Counted from the first letter of the stretch, positions 29,790-40,495 are shown. The stretch: DNA of 64,000 nt from Symbiodinium natans (GCA_905221605.1 CAJNDS010002139.1:374001-438000); one strand, 5' to 3'. Notes: a model not told the origin generated them from the sequence alone. Numbers and translations are program-made.

Positions 29790-30540
29790 GCAGTTCTACA
29801 TACAGCTCTCCATGTGTTTAACCTTTAGGTCTACTGGGATACTCTGAACCCTAAACCGTGCACCCTAAACCCTAAACCCTAAACCATCTGAAACTTCTTG
29901 TCGCCTCCGGGAGCATGTATTAGGGGCATTAGGGTTTCGGGCTTTCGGTTTATCAAATAAGCAGATGTAGATTTGCACACACACATATACAAAAACATGT
30001 ATGTATATACGTGTATATACATATATGATGCAGGTACTTTGGTCTCGTCTTGCCAGGCCGAACGACCCCCCCCCCCCTCAACCAAACTTTGACCCTGAAG
30101 CTTGAACCATCGCCCCGACACCCGTTTGCACATGTAACTACAAGAGTAGTCCTAAACCCACCCACCTTAAACCCCGAACCTTAAACCCAAAGCTCCTCAA
30201 CTGCTCAACATGTGTTGTCCTCCACTCTAAACCCTAAACCCCAAACCCCAAACCCAAAACCCTAAACCCTCGAGACCAGACCCGATATCCCCTAGACTCG
30301 CACACCCGTGACGCACGGATGCCTCCAAGCCATCGGCTGATGAACCCAAGATATGACCTCAGCAGAACCGCAACCCCAAACCTTAAACCCCCCAACCCTG
30401 TGTATAGATAGTATAGATGTAGCCCGACCCCCCACCCTAATCCCTCAACCCTACACCCTAAACCCAAAACTAAACCCGTAAACCCCAAATGCAATGCCAG
30501 GCTTTCCAAAACTCTACAGTTAGGGTTTAAGGTTTTGGGT
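29790..30540. other. Stretch without a convincing gene
   Basis: Contains an ACACACATATAC-type dinucleotide tract near 29980 and degenerate CCCTAAA blocks; open minus frames look like shadows. Confidence 0.4.
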
Positions 30541-30625
30541 TTTGGGTGTTGGGTTTGGGGTTGCGGGTTTGGGGGTCGGGTTTTGGGTTTGGGGATCAGG
30601 GTTTCGGAAGGGTTGGGGCTTTGGG

Positions 30626-30875
30626 TTGTTGCGGCTCCTCGAGCTCACATGCGCTTTTCCATGTGGGGCCAGTAGAACCAGGTCGTCCTACATGATGGGC
30701 CTTCTTGGTACCCTACTCCACGAGGAGTATACCATAATAGAGGTCAGAACAGGTCACGGTTTATTTCAGGGCATGAGTTTTCGTCATCTTGAAGTGGATA
30801 GACCTCCAGTTGGGGGATTGGGGGGGGGGGGGAAGGAAAATACTCGAATGCCTACAAAGTTTGGGGTTCAGGCAA
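30626..30875 (+). CDS. Open frame, plus
   Basis: About 83 codons outside the repeat, encoding GLLGTLLHEEYTIIEVRT and SFRHLEVDRPPVGG. It lies inside a 127-codon frame whose ends are telomere repeat. Splice boundaries not fixed. Confidence 0.35.
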
Positions 30876-31086
30876 AAGGGCTTAGGGCTTACGGTTTCCT
30901 TGAAACCCAAAGCCCTATACCCTAAACCCTAAACCCTAGACCCTAAACCCCACTGAACTTGCTCGGCCTCATGCCCTGTAAGGTGCCCAGTGCTACCTCT
31001 TTATTTTCATCAAAGGGCTACCAGCGTTTAGGTTTAGGGCTTAGGGTTTAGGGCAAGCCCCAAAGCTTTCTGTCTTTTTCTCATAG

Positions 31087-31180
31087 GAATTCCCCCGACA
31101 GGCCGCGGAAGAGGATCGTCAGCGCCGCTGCAGCTGGAAACTTGCGAAGGAAGGCAGAGACGGCCTCTCAAGGACATAGA
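31087..31180 (+). CDS. Exon candidate, plus, strong acceptor
   Basis: 94 nt = 1 + 31 codons. A long pyrimidine tract ends in TTTTTCTCATAG| and the donor is AGA|GTTTAG. It encodes DRPRKRIVSAAAAGNLRRK. Confidence 0.5.
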
Positions 31181-31527
31181 GTTTAGTGGTTTGGGTTTGG
31201 GGTTTCGGTTTAGGGTTCAGGGTTTGAGGTCTGAGGTTTGGGGTTCATTTGGGGGTTCAGGTTTAGGTTTTGAGGTTTCAGGTTGGGGCTTGGGGTTTCG
31301 AATTTGGGGTTTCAGGTTTAGGGTTTGAGATTTGAAATTTGGAGTTTCGAGTTTGAGGTTTGGGGGTTTTCAGGTGGTCTAGGGCTTTGGGTGTGGGGTG
31401 TGGGGTTTGAGGCTAAACCCTAAACCATAAACCCTAAACCCGAAACCCTGAACCCTAAACCCTAAACCCTGAACCCTGAACCCTAAACTCTAAACCCTCA
31501 ACCCTAAACCCCAGGTTTGGGGTTCAG

Positions 31528-31607
31528 GATTTCTGGCTTGGAATGCGGCAGCCAGCGACTGCCGTTAAACCCAAAAGATTCTTTCGGCTGCAAAAATCTA
31601 GCTGCCC
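31528..31607 (+). CDS. Exon candidate, plus
   Basis: 80 nt = 26 codons + 2 between acceptor GGGGTTCAG| and donor CC|GTAAAC. It encodes FWLGMRQPATAVKPKRFF. Confidence 0.45.
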
Positions 31608-31817
31608 GTAAACCCTAAACCCTAAACCCCAAACCCTAAACCCTAAGCGTCCTTGCTCTGGCCCTCTGCAAGCTGCTCTGCTGCCACCATGGCCTTAGGG
31701 AGCCCTAAGCCAACCCTTAACCGCAAGCCGGGGAATCCTCTCTCAAAGAGAGTGAGGGGTTAGGGTTTAGGGTTTAGGGTTCAGGGTTTAGGGTTTGGGG
31801 TTTGGGTTTGGGGTTTG

Positions 31818-31942
31818 GGGTTTAGGCACCCGAAGCCCTAAACCCTAAACCCTAAACCCTAAACCCTAAACCCTAAACCCTAAACCCTAAACCCTAAACC
31901 CTAAACCCTAAACCCTAAACCCTAAACCCTAAACCCTAAACC
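31818..31942. repeat. CCCTAAA array
   Basis: About 17 units, directly after plus-orientation TTTGGGG/TTTAGGG, giving another head-to-head arrangement with a 14-bp spacer. Confidence 0.95.
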
Positions 31943-31952
31943 TACACCCCAA

Positions 31953-32065
31953 GCAAGCCTCAGCAAGCCCTTGAAAGGGCCTTCTTGGTTCCTTATGATG
32001 TTTGGTGTATGGCCAACCCCGGAGTCGACCTTTCGGAGGATCCCGTACATGAAGGCGCGAAGATC
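31953..32065 (+). CDS. Exon candidate, plus
   Basis: A 37-codon frame encodes ALERAFLVPYDVWCMANP and VDLSEDPVHEGAK, lying exactly between two CCCTAAA arrays. Possible donor CCC|GTACAT. Confidence 0.45.
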
Positions 32066-32158
32066 CTAAACCCTAAACCCTAAACCCTAAACCCTAAACC
32101 CTAAACCCTAAACCCTAAACCCTAAACCCTAAACCCTAAACCCTAAACCCTAAACCCT
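32063..32158. repeat. CCCTAAA array
   Basis: About 13 perfect units. Confidence 0.95.
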
Positions 32159-32166
32159 ACAAGTAG

Positions 32167-32287
32167 GGAGGTCTTGCAAGGGGCCCTCCCAGAGTCCTCA
32201 TGTGGTGATATTGCGGCGAAAAGTTCTCAAGGTTATTTCCAGCAGGCACCCCAGCGCAGGGCTAACTGGGACTTGCATGGATCTAAG
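32167..32287 (+). CDS. Exon candidate, plus, telomere-derived donor
   Basis: 121 nt = 1 + 40 codons from acceptor CTACAAGTAG| to donor AAG|GTTTAG. It encodes ALPESSCGDIAAKSSQG and FQQAPQRRANWDLHG. Confidence 0.5.
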
Positions 32288-32589
32288 GTTTAGGTTTGGG
32301 GTTTAGGGGTTCACGTGAGGTGGTCAGGCAGCCGACATCTGGTTGTGGGCTCAGGCCTGACCCTCATTCCCACACCCTAAACCTCAACCTCTCTGGGTTC
32401 AATTTTCAAGTAGGGTTGGATTGGAGGGGTTTGAGTTGGGGTCGAATATTTCAATCTAGCTGAGTTCATTGTTCAAGTTGGGTTGGTTTGGGTGGGTTTA
32501 GCTGATTTGAGTTGGTCCGGGTCGGTTCTCGCAAGGACGTTGGGGCGAGAAGGAAAGTGGAGTCGGCGGATATGTTGTGACCTTTCCAG

Positions 32590-32629
32590 GCTATCAAGAA
32601 GTCAGAGACACCAGGGGTCTGTTCGGGGT
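32590..32629 (+). CDS. Mini-exon candidate, plus
   Basis: 40 nt, acceptor GTGACCTTTCCAG|, donor GGG|GTGTACGT region. It encodes YQEVRDTRGLF. A longer 60-codon frame also spans it. Confidence 0.35.
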
Positions 32630-32871
32630 GTACGTAGGATGTATACGGTTTTATGTGTGCGACATCTAATCAGATATAAGTCCTAGAGACCCTGAACCCT
32701 ACTATAATATATAAGGCGTATAGCCTACCCTCAATCCTAACCCTTTTCAACCCCAGAGGCTCCAGACCCTGCAAGCCCCTGACCCCTAAACAGCTTAGGG
32801 TTTAGGGGTTGACGGTACCGAAAACCCTGAACCCTAAACCCAAAACTATCCACGGCGCGCGCAAGTTCTAG

Positions 32872-32938
32872 GGCACCAGGCACGCTCGCACCAATCCGCA
32901 TTCTCCGCCTCGTTTGTGGTGCAACACTGGGATCACCA
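32872..32938 (+). CDS. Exon candidate, plus
   Basis: 67 nt between acceptor GCAAGTTCTAG| and donor CCA|GTGTTT. It encodes RSHQSAFSASFVVQHW. Confidence 0.45.
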
Positions 32939-33039
32939 GTGTTTAGGGCTTTTTCGAGTTTGGGGTTTCAGTGCTTCAGGGCTCTAAGTGTTTTAGGGTT
33001 CTGGGGGTTTAGAGCTTTAGGCTTGCAAAGCAACCTTGC

Positions 33040-33175
33040 AAAAAAGAAGGGCACGTTAGGAGATTTAGAAAAAGCGGATTTGGAGTTTTCCGGGAGCCAG
33101 TGCGGGGTGTGGGGAGGTGTCATGCGCGGTTTGCGGAAGGATCTATCCAGCAGATCCCCTGTACCCTCAGGCCCT
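33040..33175 (+). CDS. Exon candidate, plus
   Basis: A frame of about 44 codons encodes LGDLEKADLEFSGSQCG and MRGLRKDLSSRSPVPS; flanking repeats are degenerate. Confidence 0.35.
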
Positions 33176-33487
33176 TAGCACCCCAAGACCTAAGCACCAA
33201 ATCTCTAAGCCCCAAACCCTAAACCCTAAATCCTAGGCCATTAACCCTAAACCCTCAACAAACCCTAAACCCCAAAAGCCTACATATACCTTTCTCAGAT
33301 CCAAGCTTGGGTTCAGTCGCTTTGGGAGTGTTAGTTTTAGTCTCTCGGGACTTATCTCGTAAAGTTTAGGGCTTAGGGCGATAAAACTTCAGAGTTCTAG
33401 GGCTCTACCCTGATGATCCCTCCACCTTAATCCCTAAATCTCTAGACTTTAACGAACCCCCAAACCCTAAACCGGGTTTGCGGTTTC

Positions 33488-33590
33488 ATGTTGCGGGCTT
33501 TCTGCGAGCCTTGATCGCTTTCAGCTCAAGGTGGGCTTCGTCGAGCTCCTTCTCTAAGTCCTTCGTCGCAGGAGGGTCTTAAGCTAAGCG
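33488..33590 (-). CDS. Coiled-coil exon candidate, minus
   Basis: Encodes KDLEKELDEAHLELKAIKA with leucines in heptad positions, the most clearly coiled-coil island in the window. Possible GC donor ATCAAG|GCTCGC. Confidence 0.45.
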
Positions 33591-33721
33591 CCTTCCGAAA
33601 TGGGGCTCAGGGTTTAGGATTGAGGGTTTAGGGTTTGGGGTTTGGGGGTTAGGGTTTAGGGTTCCGAAATGGGGCTCAGTGTTTAGGGTTTAAGGTTGGG
33701 CTTAGGGCTTACAGGGCTTAG

Positions 33722-33865
33722 CAGATTGGAAGCCCACACCCGACACCCAGCAGCAAAAGGTCCTGGCGATAAACCCGGACAGCCAACCATCGGTCGATAT
33801 GAATTTGAACCCAGAAAAGTCGGAAATGAAGCAATGGATAAGGTTGGCCCTTTCAACTCTCTAAG
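33722..33865 (+). CDS. Exon candidate, plus, with stop
   Basis: Acceptor GGGCTTAGCAG|, then 47 codons to TAA, encoding WKPTPDTQQQKVLAINPD and NPEKSEMKQWIRLALS. Other frames on both strands are open too. Confidence 0.4.
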
Positions 33866-33921
33866 ACGCGAGAGTCCTTGGCAGTGGTGCCTTGGAAGCC
33901 CCAGCAAGTTCTGCAAACAAC

Positions 33922-34109
33922 ATAAACCCTAAACCCTAAACCCTAAACCCTAAACCCTAAACCCTAAACCCTAAACCCTAAACCCTAAACCCTAAACCCT
34001 AAACCCTAAACCCTAAACCCTAAACCCTAAACCCTAAACCCTAAACCCTAAACCCTAAACCCTAAACCCTAAACCCTAAACCCTAAACCCTAAACCCTAA
34101 ACCCTAAAC
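33922..34109. repeat. CCCTAAA array, long
   Basis: About 26 perfect units. Confidence 0.97.
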
Positions 34110-34149
34110 CAATACAGGGCTGTACTGGGATAAGACTTCCAAACACAGG

Positions 34150-34255
34150 CTTTTCACCCCAGGCTTTTCAAAGCCCTCCGCCGTGTGGGAACAAGTCCGC
34201 ACAACTCCAAACCCCAGTTCCGAAGGTGCTAAAACCTTGTTAAGGCTGGGGGCAG
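34150..34255 (+). CDS. Exon candidate, plus
   Basis: A frame of about 35 codons encodes KPSAVWEQVRTTPNPS and GAKTLLRLGAVGG. Confidence 0.35.
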
Positions 34256-34287
34256 TTGGGGGGTGGGGTTTAGGCTTAGGGTTGTAG

Positions 34288-34565
34288 AAAATGTATGCGG
34301 ATGGGGTTCAAAGACGCTTCTGACTCATGTGACGGAAAGTTCTGACCGAGACGTTTTGTTTTCGAGCTTAGTCATAGTCTACATTTCGGTTCTTTTTGAG
34401 AGGGAGCTGGAGGGTCGAATAGCCCCATTCTGGTATCCTCAACCCGAGCCGAGTCCTGCGTGTCTTTCTGCAGTGACTCGACCTGAAGCCATCTTGGGGC
34501 TTGAGGAACATCTCAGAAAGTTCCAAGCTTTATGTGCCCCCTTAATTTGGGTCCTCGTTATATAA
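34288..34565 (+). CDS. Possible terminal exon, plus
   Basis: Acceptor GGTTGTAG|, then 92 codons to TAA. It encodes SLVIVYISVLFERELEG (possible membrane segment) and ILGLEEHLRKFQALCAP. No telomere units inside. Confidence 0.4.
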
Positions 34566-35067
34566 CCCTTGAAAATTCTATACACTGTGTTCCAACCTTA
34601 GAACTTTAGGGGCTTTTGGGGCTTTATGGTTTTCGGGTGCTCGGCGTTTGGGGTTTTAGGGTCTTAGGGTTTGCGGGTTTGGGTAACGTAAGGGTTTGAG
34701 GGCCACCAGTGGAGGGAGTAGGCTTTGGGGTGTACTGTGGGTTTAGAGTATTTCGGGGGCGGGGGGGGGGGGGGGGGCTAGCCCTAAAACCCTGAACCAT
34801 AACTGGCTGGGGAAGGCAGATCCCAACTTGGAACTTATGCGGCTCAAGGCTTTAAAAGGTTTCCGAAGAGCCCGAACCGCCCCTTAACTGAAGAGCACTT
34901 ACTCTACTTAGATCATAGTACGGTTCAAAAGCTTCTTCGGGTTCAGGGTAAGGGGAGTTAGGCTCCCACAGGGGAATGGAGAAGAGCGCCTCGGGAGGCG
35001 TTCATTCAAACTCCTTTGTCTTCCTGTCTTCAATGACTTTGGTGCACATCTGCAGTCTGAATGTCGG

Positions 35068-35085
35068 TCTCTCTCCCTCTCTCCC

Positions 35086-35125
<40 letters not shown>
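35068..35125. repeat. (CT)n microsatellite
   Basis: CTCTCCCT-type then about 14 perfect CT units. It could act as a polypyrimidine tract before CGCGCAAG|GC. Confidence 0.9.
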
Positions 35126-35127
<2 letters not shown>

Positions 35128-35208
35128 GCAAGGCTCATTCCAAACCCAGCCTCCACCCGAAACCTGAAACCTGAAACCCTAAACCCCCCAAACTCCTGAA
35201 CCCCCAGC

Positions 35209-35308
35209 TTAGCTTGCGACGAGCTCTCGTTGTCGATTCGCCTGCGGCGAGATGCCGTGAACGAATCAAGACTCCAGAAGGGCCCGCGAAGCTTCCCTTC
35301 TATGGCTT
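35209..35308 (+). CDS. Exon candidate, plus
   Basis: Acceptor CCAGCTTAG|, then about 32 codons encoding RALVVDSPAARCRERIK. Confidence 0.4.
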
Positions 35309-35572
35309 TAGGGTTGAATTTAGGGTACGGGCACCCCTAAACAATATACATAGCGTGTCATGGAGTTCACGTTCATAAAAACCTCAACGTCAAAAAACAA
35401 GTCTTAGGTGAGACCCAAAACTACAGGTGCAAAACGAAACCTTCAATAAACCCTAAACCCTAAACCCCAAACCCCAAACCCTAAACCCAAAACCCTAAAC
35501 CCTAAACCCTCTCATCGACTCATTACCTGAAACCCGAAACCCTCTCATAAACCTCATTGCAAACCCTTAAAG

Positions 35573-35703
35573 AGAGGGGCCACGAGATTCTGGGAGGTTC
35601 TTCTGCAGGGTGGCCGGACCTTGGTGGGGGTCCTGGGCGAGTGGAGGGAGGATGCTTCGGGCTCTTCTGCGTTCGCAACTAGGAGTCGGCCCTTATTTTT
35701 CCT
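35573..35703 (+). CDS. Exon candidate, plus
   Basis: About 43 codons to TAG, encoding TRFWEVLLQGGRTLVGV and GEWREDASGSSAF. Confidence 0.4.
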
Positions 35704-35919
35704 CTTTTTGTAGGGTTGAGGTTCCCTGATAAGCCCCTTTAACCCAGAAAGGGTACCCTTTCTATTCCTGGGATACTCTTGGGCCTAGAACACAGCATCT
35801 AAACGAAGAAGATTGGGAAAGTTGGTGTTGGCACACTCACTTCATTCGTGCCTTCCTTTGAATTATTAAGCAGGTGTAGAAAGGTATGGAGATTTCATTG
35901 TTAAAACAGGCGAGCCGTA

Positions 35920-36015
35920 ATAATTAGAACAGGGTTTTGGGGGTTCTGATAGTGTACTTATAAAGGGAGTACAAGGGCATATTATTGGTAATTATTCCGA
36001 CCCCTATTAACCTTT
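35920..36015 (+). mobile_element. Dispersed repeat family B, uninterrupted copy
   Basis: ATAGTGTACTTATAAAGGGA.. and TTATTCCGACCCCT match 52945-53085 and, inverted, 51283-51355. Confidence 0.65.
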
Positions 36016-36160
36016 CCTACGGCTTCGGGTTTAAGTTTAGGGTTTACGATTTAGGGCCTTGGGGAAGTGCCTTTAACGACCGAAAACACTTATGTACAGT
36101 TAGGGTCCCGAAAGTAAGTAGGGATTCCTAACTTAGAACCGCCGGCTGCGGCGCCTCACC

Positions 36161-36200
36161 GTAGCGCTCGCACAGGGCCCCTCCGGCTTCGTCGTAGGCC
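36161..36200 (-). CDS. Exon candidate, minus, consensus splice sites
   Basis: 40 nt = 13 codons + 1 between acceptor GCCTGGCCCGCAG| and donor G|GTGAGG. It encodes AYDEAGGALCERY. Starts at phase 0, matching the end of the preceding coiled-coil exon. Confidence 0.55.
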
Positions 36201-36521
36201 TGCGGGCCAGGCATGTATCACTGGGGTTCCTATGGCCTAAACCCCAAACCCTACACCCTAAACCCTAAACCACCCTAAACGTGGGGAAAAGGATGCATCA
36301 AAGAGGGGGGTAGGCTGTTTTAGGTATTTCGGGTCTCAAGGTACAGCTCCTACTCTTGCCCTGTGGGCTTGTTGGGTTTGCCACGCTTTGGTTAGTACAA
36401 CAAAAGTTATCAACACCCTGAGTCCAAGGTGCTGAAAAATCCCAATTCCCCACATCCCCCCAACCCCTCAACCCTAAACTCTAAACCCTAAACCCCAAAC
36501 CCTAAACCCCAAACCCCAAAC

Positions 36522-36614
36522 CCTGAACTTTTCCCAGGTGCCAGCTTCTGCCTGCTGAAGCGCACGCATCTCACTCTTCGAGCCCTCCAGCTCTTCCAGC
36601 ACGTCATCACGCTC
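36522..36614 (-). CDS. Coiled-coil exon, minus, phase 0-0
   Basis: 93 nt, exactly 31 codons, from acceptor GCCGACGAG| to donor TTCAGG|GTTTGG. It encodes ERDDVLEELEGSKSEM and RALQQAEAG, heptad-like. Confidence 0.55.
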
Positions 36615-37399
36615 CTCGTCGGCCCTAAGCCCTAAGCCCTAAGCCCTAAACCCTAAACCCTAAACCCTAAACCTAAACCCTAAACCCTGAACCCTTGAAC
36701 CCTTGAACCCTTGAACCCTTGAAACCCTTGAAACCCTAAACCCCACTAAGCCTACAAAAGCCCTAAAAGCCCCTGACCAAAAGTCCAGTAAAGCCGAGAG
36801 CCCTAACCAACCCTGGCAAACCCTAGGAAGCCCAAACCTAACAAACCCTGCTAAGCCCCAATAATCCTCAATCATCCTCCAGAAGCACCTTTTTGGGGTT
36901 TAGGGTTTAAGGGTTTAGGGTTTAGGGTTTGGGGTTTGGGACCCTGAAAATCAAAAAAAACCAATCAACAACACCCATCAGCCCTCAAAACACCACAAAT
37001 AACTACAGACAAACCCGAACACACCCAATAAACATAAGCCCTGGACCTTTAGCCTTTAAATCTCAGGGTGGTTACATGGTCAACATATCAAAATAATATG
37101 GCCCCTCCTAAACCCTAAACCCTAAACCCTGAACCCTCAATATGGCCCCTTACCTTCCTTGCAGTGTTCTGAAATACGAACCCTTGGGTTCAATTGGGGA
37201 TATAAGGGTTGTATCAGGGTTCCCCACTTAAGCGCCCATCATGAGGGACCACGTAAATACCCTAAGCCCTAAACCCTAAACCCTAAACCCCAAACCCTAA
37301 ACCCTAGAACCCTTGGCTTGCCCTGCTGCCCATGGGTTCCGCAGTCCGGGAGGCGGCTTTCGGGGTTTTAGGGTCTCTGGGGTGTTGGGTGTGTTAAGC

Positions 37400-37575
37400 T
37401 TTAGGGTTTAGGGTTTAGGGTTTAGGGTTTAGGGTTTAGGGTTTTAGGGTTTTAGGGTTTTAGGGTTTTAGGGTTTAGGGTTTCAGGGTTCAGGGTTCAG
37501 GGTTCAGGGTTCAGGGTTCAGGGTTCAGGGTTCAGGGTTCAGGGTTGAGGGTTTAGGGTTTAGGGTTTAGGGGTG
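37400..37575. repeat. TTTAGGG array passing through GGGTTTTA and TTCAGGG variants
   Basis: Five TTTAGGG, then four TTTTAGGG, then about nine consecutive TTCAGGG, then TTTAGGG again, so each variant forms a contiguous run. Confidence 0.95.
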
Positions 37576-37602
37576 AAGCCCTGAAAACGGTTTACCCTAT
37601 TC

Positions 37603-37644
37603 CTTCTCCAAGGCGGTGATGCGCTCAGAGAAGATCTCCACCTC
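37603..37644 (-). CDS. Coiled-coil exon, minus, phase 0-0
   Basis: 42 nt, exactly 14 codons, between acceptor ACTGTTGCCAAG| and GA-type donor AAG|GAATAG. It encodes EVEIFSERITALEK. Confidence 0.5.
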
Positions 37645-37988
37645 CTTGGCAACAGTTCAACACGAGAGTTCAGCCCAAGCTTCAGGGTTTAGGGTTTAGG
37701 GCTAGGGTTTAGGGTGTAGGGTTTAGCCAAAACACAAACGCCAAACCCTAAACCCTAAACCCCAAACCAACGAAACAAAACCCCAAAACCTAAACCAAAA
37801 ACTTCAAACCTTAAACCCCCAACAAACCCCCGAACTCTAAAGCCGAAACCCCAACAGGGCTTAGAGAATATGTAGGGCCTGCGGCCTGAAGTAGGATTTA
37901 GGGTTTAGGGTTTAGGGTTTGGGGTTTAGGGTTTAGGGTTTAGGCACTAACCCCCTAAACCCCACGACAGAACCGGACCCCCGCGGGC

Positions 37989-38033
37989 CTTCCGCGCGGC
38001 CGCGCAGCGTTCGTCTGCTGCCGTGCAGCGGGC
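37989..38033 (-). CDS. Coiled-coil exon, minus, phase 0-0
   Basis: 45 nt, exactly 15 codons, between acceptor GCGAAAAG| and GC-type donor CGGAAG|GCCCGC. It encodes ARCTAADERCAAARK. Confidence 0.5.
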
Positions 38034-38730
38034 CTTTTCGCGAGGGGTTGGGGTTTAGGGTTTGGGGTTTAGGGTTTGGGGTGTGGGGTGTGGGGTTTAG
38101 GGTTTGGGGTTTGGGGTTTCGGGTTTGAGGCTTGTATAGGGTTTAGGGTTTGGGGTTCAGGGTTTAGGGCTTTGGGTTTAGGGTTTGGGGTTCAGTGGGG
38201 TGAGGGGGGGGGGGGGGTTGGGGTGGGGATTTAGGGCTTTGGTTGCGATGGAGATGGCCCTTGAAGAACTTGGAGCAGGGTTGGTGTGATCTAGGGTCTA
38301 AGGCTCAGCGGGGTGGAGAGCGGCTTGAAATTTGCAAAGGCCTGATAGGGTTTAACAGGGCTTTGGATTTACAATGGCTTGGGCTTGGGGTTCTGCGCAG
38401 TTACGCTCCAGGGTTGCGGAGTCCAGTTTAAACCCAAACCCAACTCCAAACCCAAAACCCTAAGCTCCAAACCCTGATCCAACCCAGAAGCTCCCTAAAC
38501 CTACTGGTTGAACCTGTTTCCCGAAAATGGTGTACGGCGGTCAGATGCACCGCAACCCCTAAACCTTAAGCCCCTTGACTATACTCCCCTTAGAACTAAC
38601 TAGACTGAAGAATATCTTGGAACATATTCCTTTGGGTTTGTATACGAAGAAAGTTACATAATTCCTAAGGGAACTGTAGTTGAAGTCACCCCTATCACAC
38701 ATACGTATTTCTCCACCGTGGAGGGCGTAC

Positions 38731-38778
38731 CTTCGCTTCTGCCGCGGCCGTGGCGCGGGCCTCCGATGTCTTCACGAC
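38731..38778 (-). CDS. Coiled-coil exon, minus, phase 0-0
   Basis: 48 nt, exactly 16 codons, between acceptor CATCAATGAG| and donor GCGAAG|GTACGC. It encodes VVKTSEARATAAAEAK. Confidence 0.55.
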
Positions 38779-39259
38779 CTCATTGATGTTTCAGTTTGGA
38801 CTTGTATCCCTACGAAAATAGGCTAAGAAAGAGTAAGACGGTTTTTAGTACCCATCACAAGGTTATGGGAATAACTCTGCCTCACCTACATCTCTGCTTC
38901 TAACCCATGAACCTTCAAATAAGGGTTTCCCATTCGGTCACCTGTCTCAATGCTGGCCCCTTCGTCGCTCTTGTGCCTGTGGCACCAACTGTCGACTGTC
39001 AGTCAGCAGTCAGAGAACTACCCATTCATCATCAGGACTGAAAGCTGTGGTTTAAGTAGACCTCTACTTGCGGTTCCCTTGCGCGGTTCTAGGTGTCCTC
39101 TTTACATTCTCAACTCTAAACCAGGTCTGGGTAGTTAGGGCTTGCGGAGTGTAGCTTCCCTTGGAGACTGTCGGCTTTAGGGTTCAGGGATTTTGTTTGA
39201 CGGGGTTTAGGGGTTTAGGGAATAGGGTTTAGGCTAGGGTTGCCTTTCTGTGTAGGCTT

Positions 39260-39337
39260 TGAGCGGGTGGGTGCTTTTGCTTGTCCTGTCTCTCTGGTGG
39301 CCTTGTTCTGTCGAGCAAAAGGCTGCCGCTCTAACAC
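39260..39337 (-). CDS. Exon candidate, minus
   Basis: Acceptor TTTAGTGTTAG|, then AAAFCSTEQGHQRDRTS. Not phase-checked against neighbours. Confidence 0.35.
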
Positions 39338-39735
39338 TAAAACGATAAATCGGTTTCCTAGCCAGCACCAGATAGGGATTTGGGTTTAGAGGTTTGCGCT
39401 GCGTGAGGGAGAGTGGTTTAGAGGGTTTGTAGGGTTCAGAGGGTTTTCAGGGTTAACCCTAAACCCTAAACCCTACCCGTTGTTAAGGTTGAACCTGAAC
39501 AGGCCCCTAAGCCCTGAATCCGGGAACGCCAGGGTTTGGAGTTTAGGGTTGAGTTTCGGACCCCCGACACCCCACACAGACCCGGAACCCCTTTAAATAA
39601 GCCCTGAACCCCGACCTCGCTAAAGTACCCATCATCTGTGGGTGGTTCGGGAAATTATCTGGGATCGAGGGTGTCAGTCTTGAAGGTGTTAAGTTTAAGC
39701 ATTAGAGTTTAACCCCTCAACCCTAAACCCTAAAC

Positions 39736-39819
39736 CCTGTTCCCTGCCCCAGGCGCAACCGCCAGCTGATCCTGCAGTGACGCGGAGAGGATGCGGTTCT
39801 CGTTTGCGGCTTGTGATGC
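39736..39819 (-). CDS. Coiled-coil exon, minus, phase 0-0, telomere-derived donor
   Basis: 84 nt, exactly 28 codons, between acceptor CACAATTGCCCCAG| and donor AACAGG|GTTTAG. It encodes ASQAANENRILSASLQDQ. A plus frame is open but less coil-like. Confidence 0.5.
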
Positions 39820-40196
39820 CTGGGGCAATTGTGCGCGCGTGTGTCTCGTTGAGGGTTTATAGGGTTTATGAGCCTACACCGTCTAGACCGAGCTCTTGAG
39901 GGCAACTTACCATTCCAAGTTCGCCGAAGGCCGAGGCAGGGTTCCCTTACACCTCAGCCCCAAACCCTAAATCGCTGACCCCTAAATCCCAAAACCTACC
40001 TCAGCTTTATCTGGATCTTTTCTCTCTGTAGCCCCTCCATTTAGGGCTTACCCTTCACGCCTTTGGGGTGGAGGGTTTAGGGCTACTATCCCGGCAAGAT
40101 CAAGATCGCAACAAAAACAGGTCCCGAACTCTAAGCCCTAAACCCTAAACCCTAAACCCTAAACCCTAAACCCTAAACCCATATTCAGGCACAGGC

Positions 40197-40235
40197 CTTC
40201 GCAAGCTGCGACCGCAGTGGGGCCAGGGAGGCTTC
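40197..40235 (-). CDS. Coiled-coil exon, minus, phase 0-0
   Basis: 39 nt, exactly 13 codons, between acceptor CTGACAGTTCAG| and GC donor GCGAAG|GCCTGT. It encodes EASLAPLRSQLAK. Confidence 0.5.
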
Positions 40236-40272
40236 CTGAACTGTCAGTCTCACAGTTGACCCAGAGCCACTC

Positions 40273-40387
40273 TAAACCCGAAACCCTAAACCCTAAACCC
40301 TAAACGCTAAACCCTAAACCCTAAACCCAAAACCCAAAACACAAAACCCAAAACCCAAAACCCAAAACCCAAAACCCAAAACCCAAA
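40273..40387. repeat. CCCTAAA to CCCAAAA array
   Basis: Six CCCTAAA-type units pass into about nine CCCAAAA units. Confidence 0.95.
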
Positions 40388-40394
40388 GCCAAAC

Positions 40395-40495
40395 TTCGTT
40401 CTTCTACACGAGAACTGGAGCCCTCAGAAGAGTTGGAGCTAAGGCGCGACTTTGGTGTACCGATAGGACAATACGACCTCTGCCTCAACTAATTA
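40395..40495 (+). CDS. Exon candidate, plus
   Basis: A 31-codon frame to TAA encodes RELEPSEELELRRDFGVP. It lies within an otherwise minus-strand cluster, so it may be spurious. Confidence 0.3.

Noticed and set aside
31645-31695. Minus coiled-coil-like exon (AEQLAEGQSK)
   Set aside because: The plus strand has a pyrimidine-rich acceptor in the same place and the island is surrounded by plus candidates.
37325-37365. Plus mini-exon after a strong acceptor GGTTCCGCAG|
   Set aside because: Only about 6 codons, and the minus strand over the same island is also open and protein-like.
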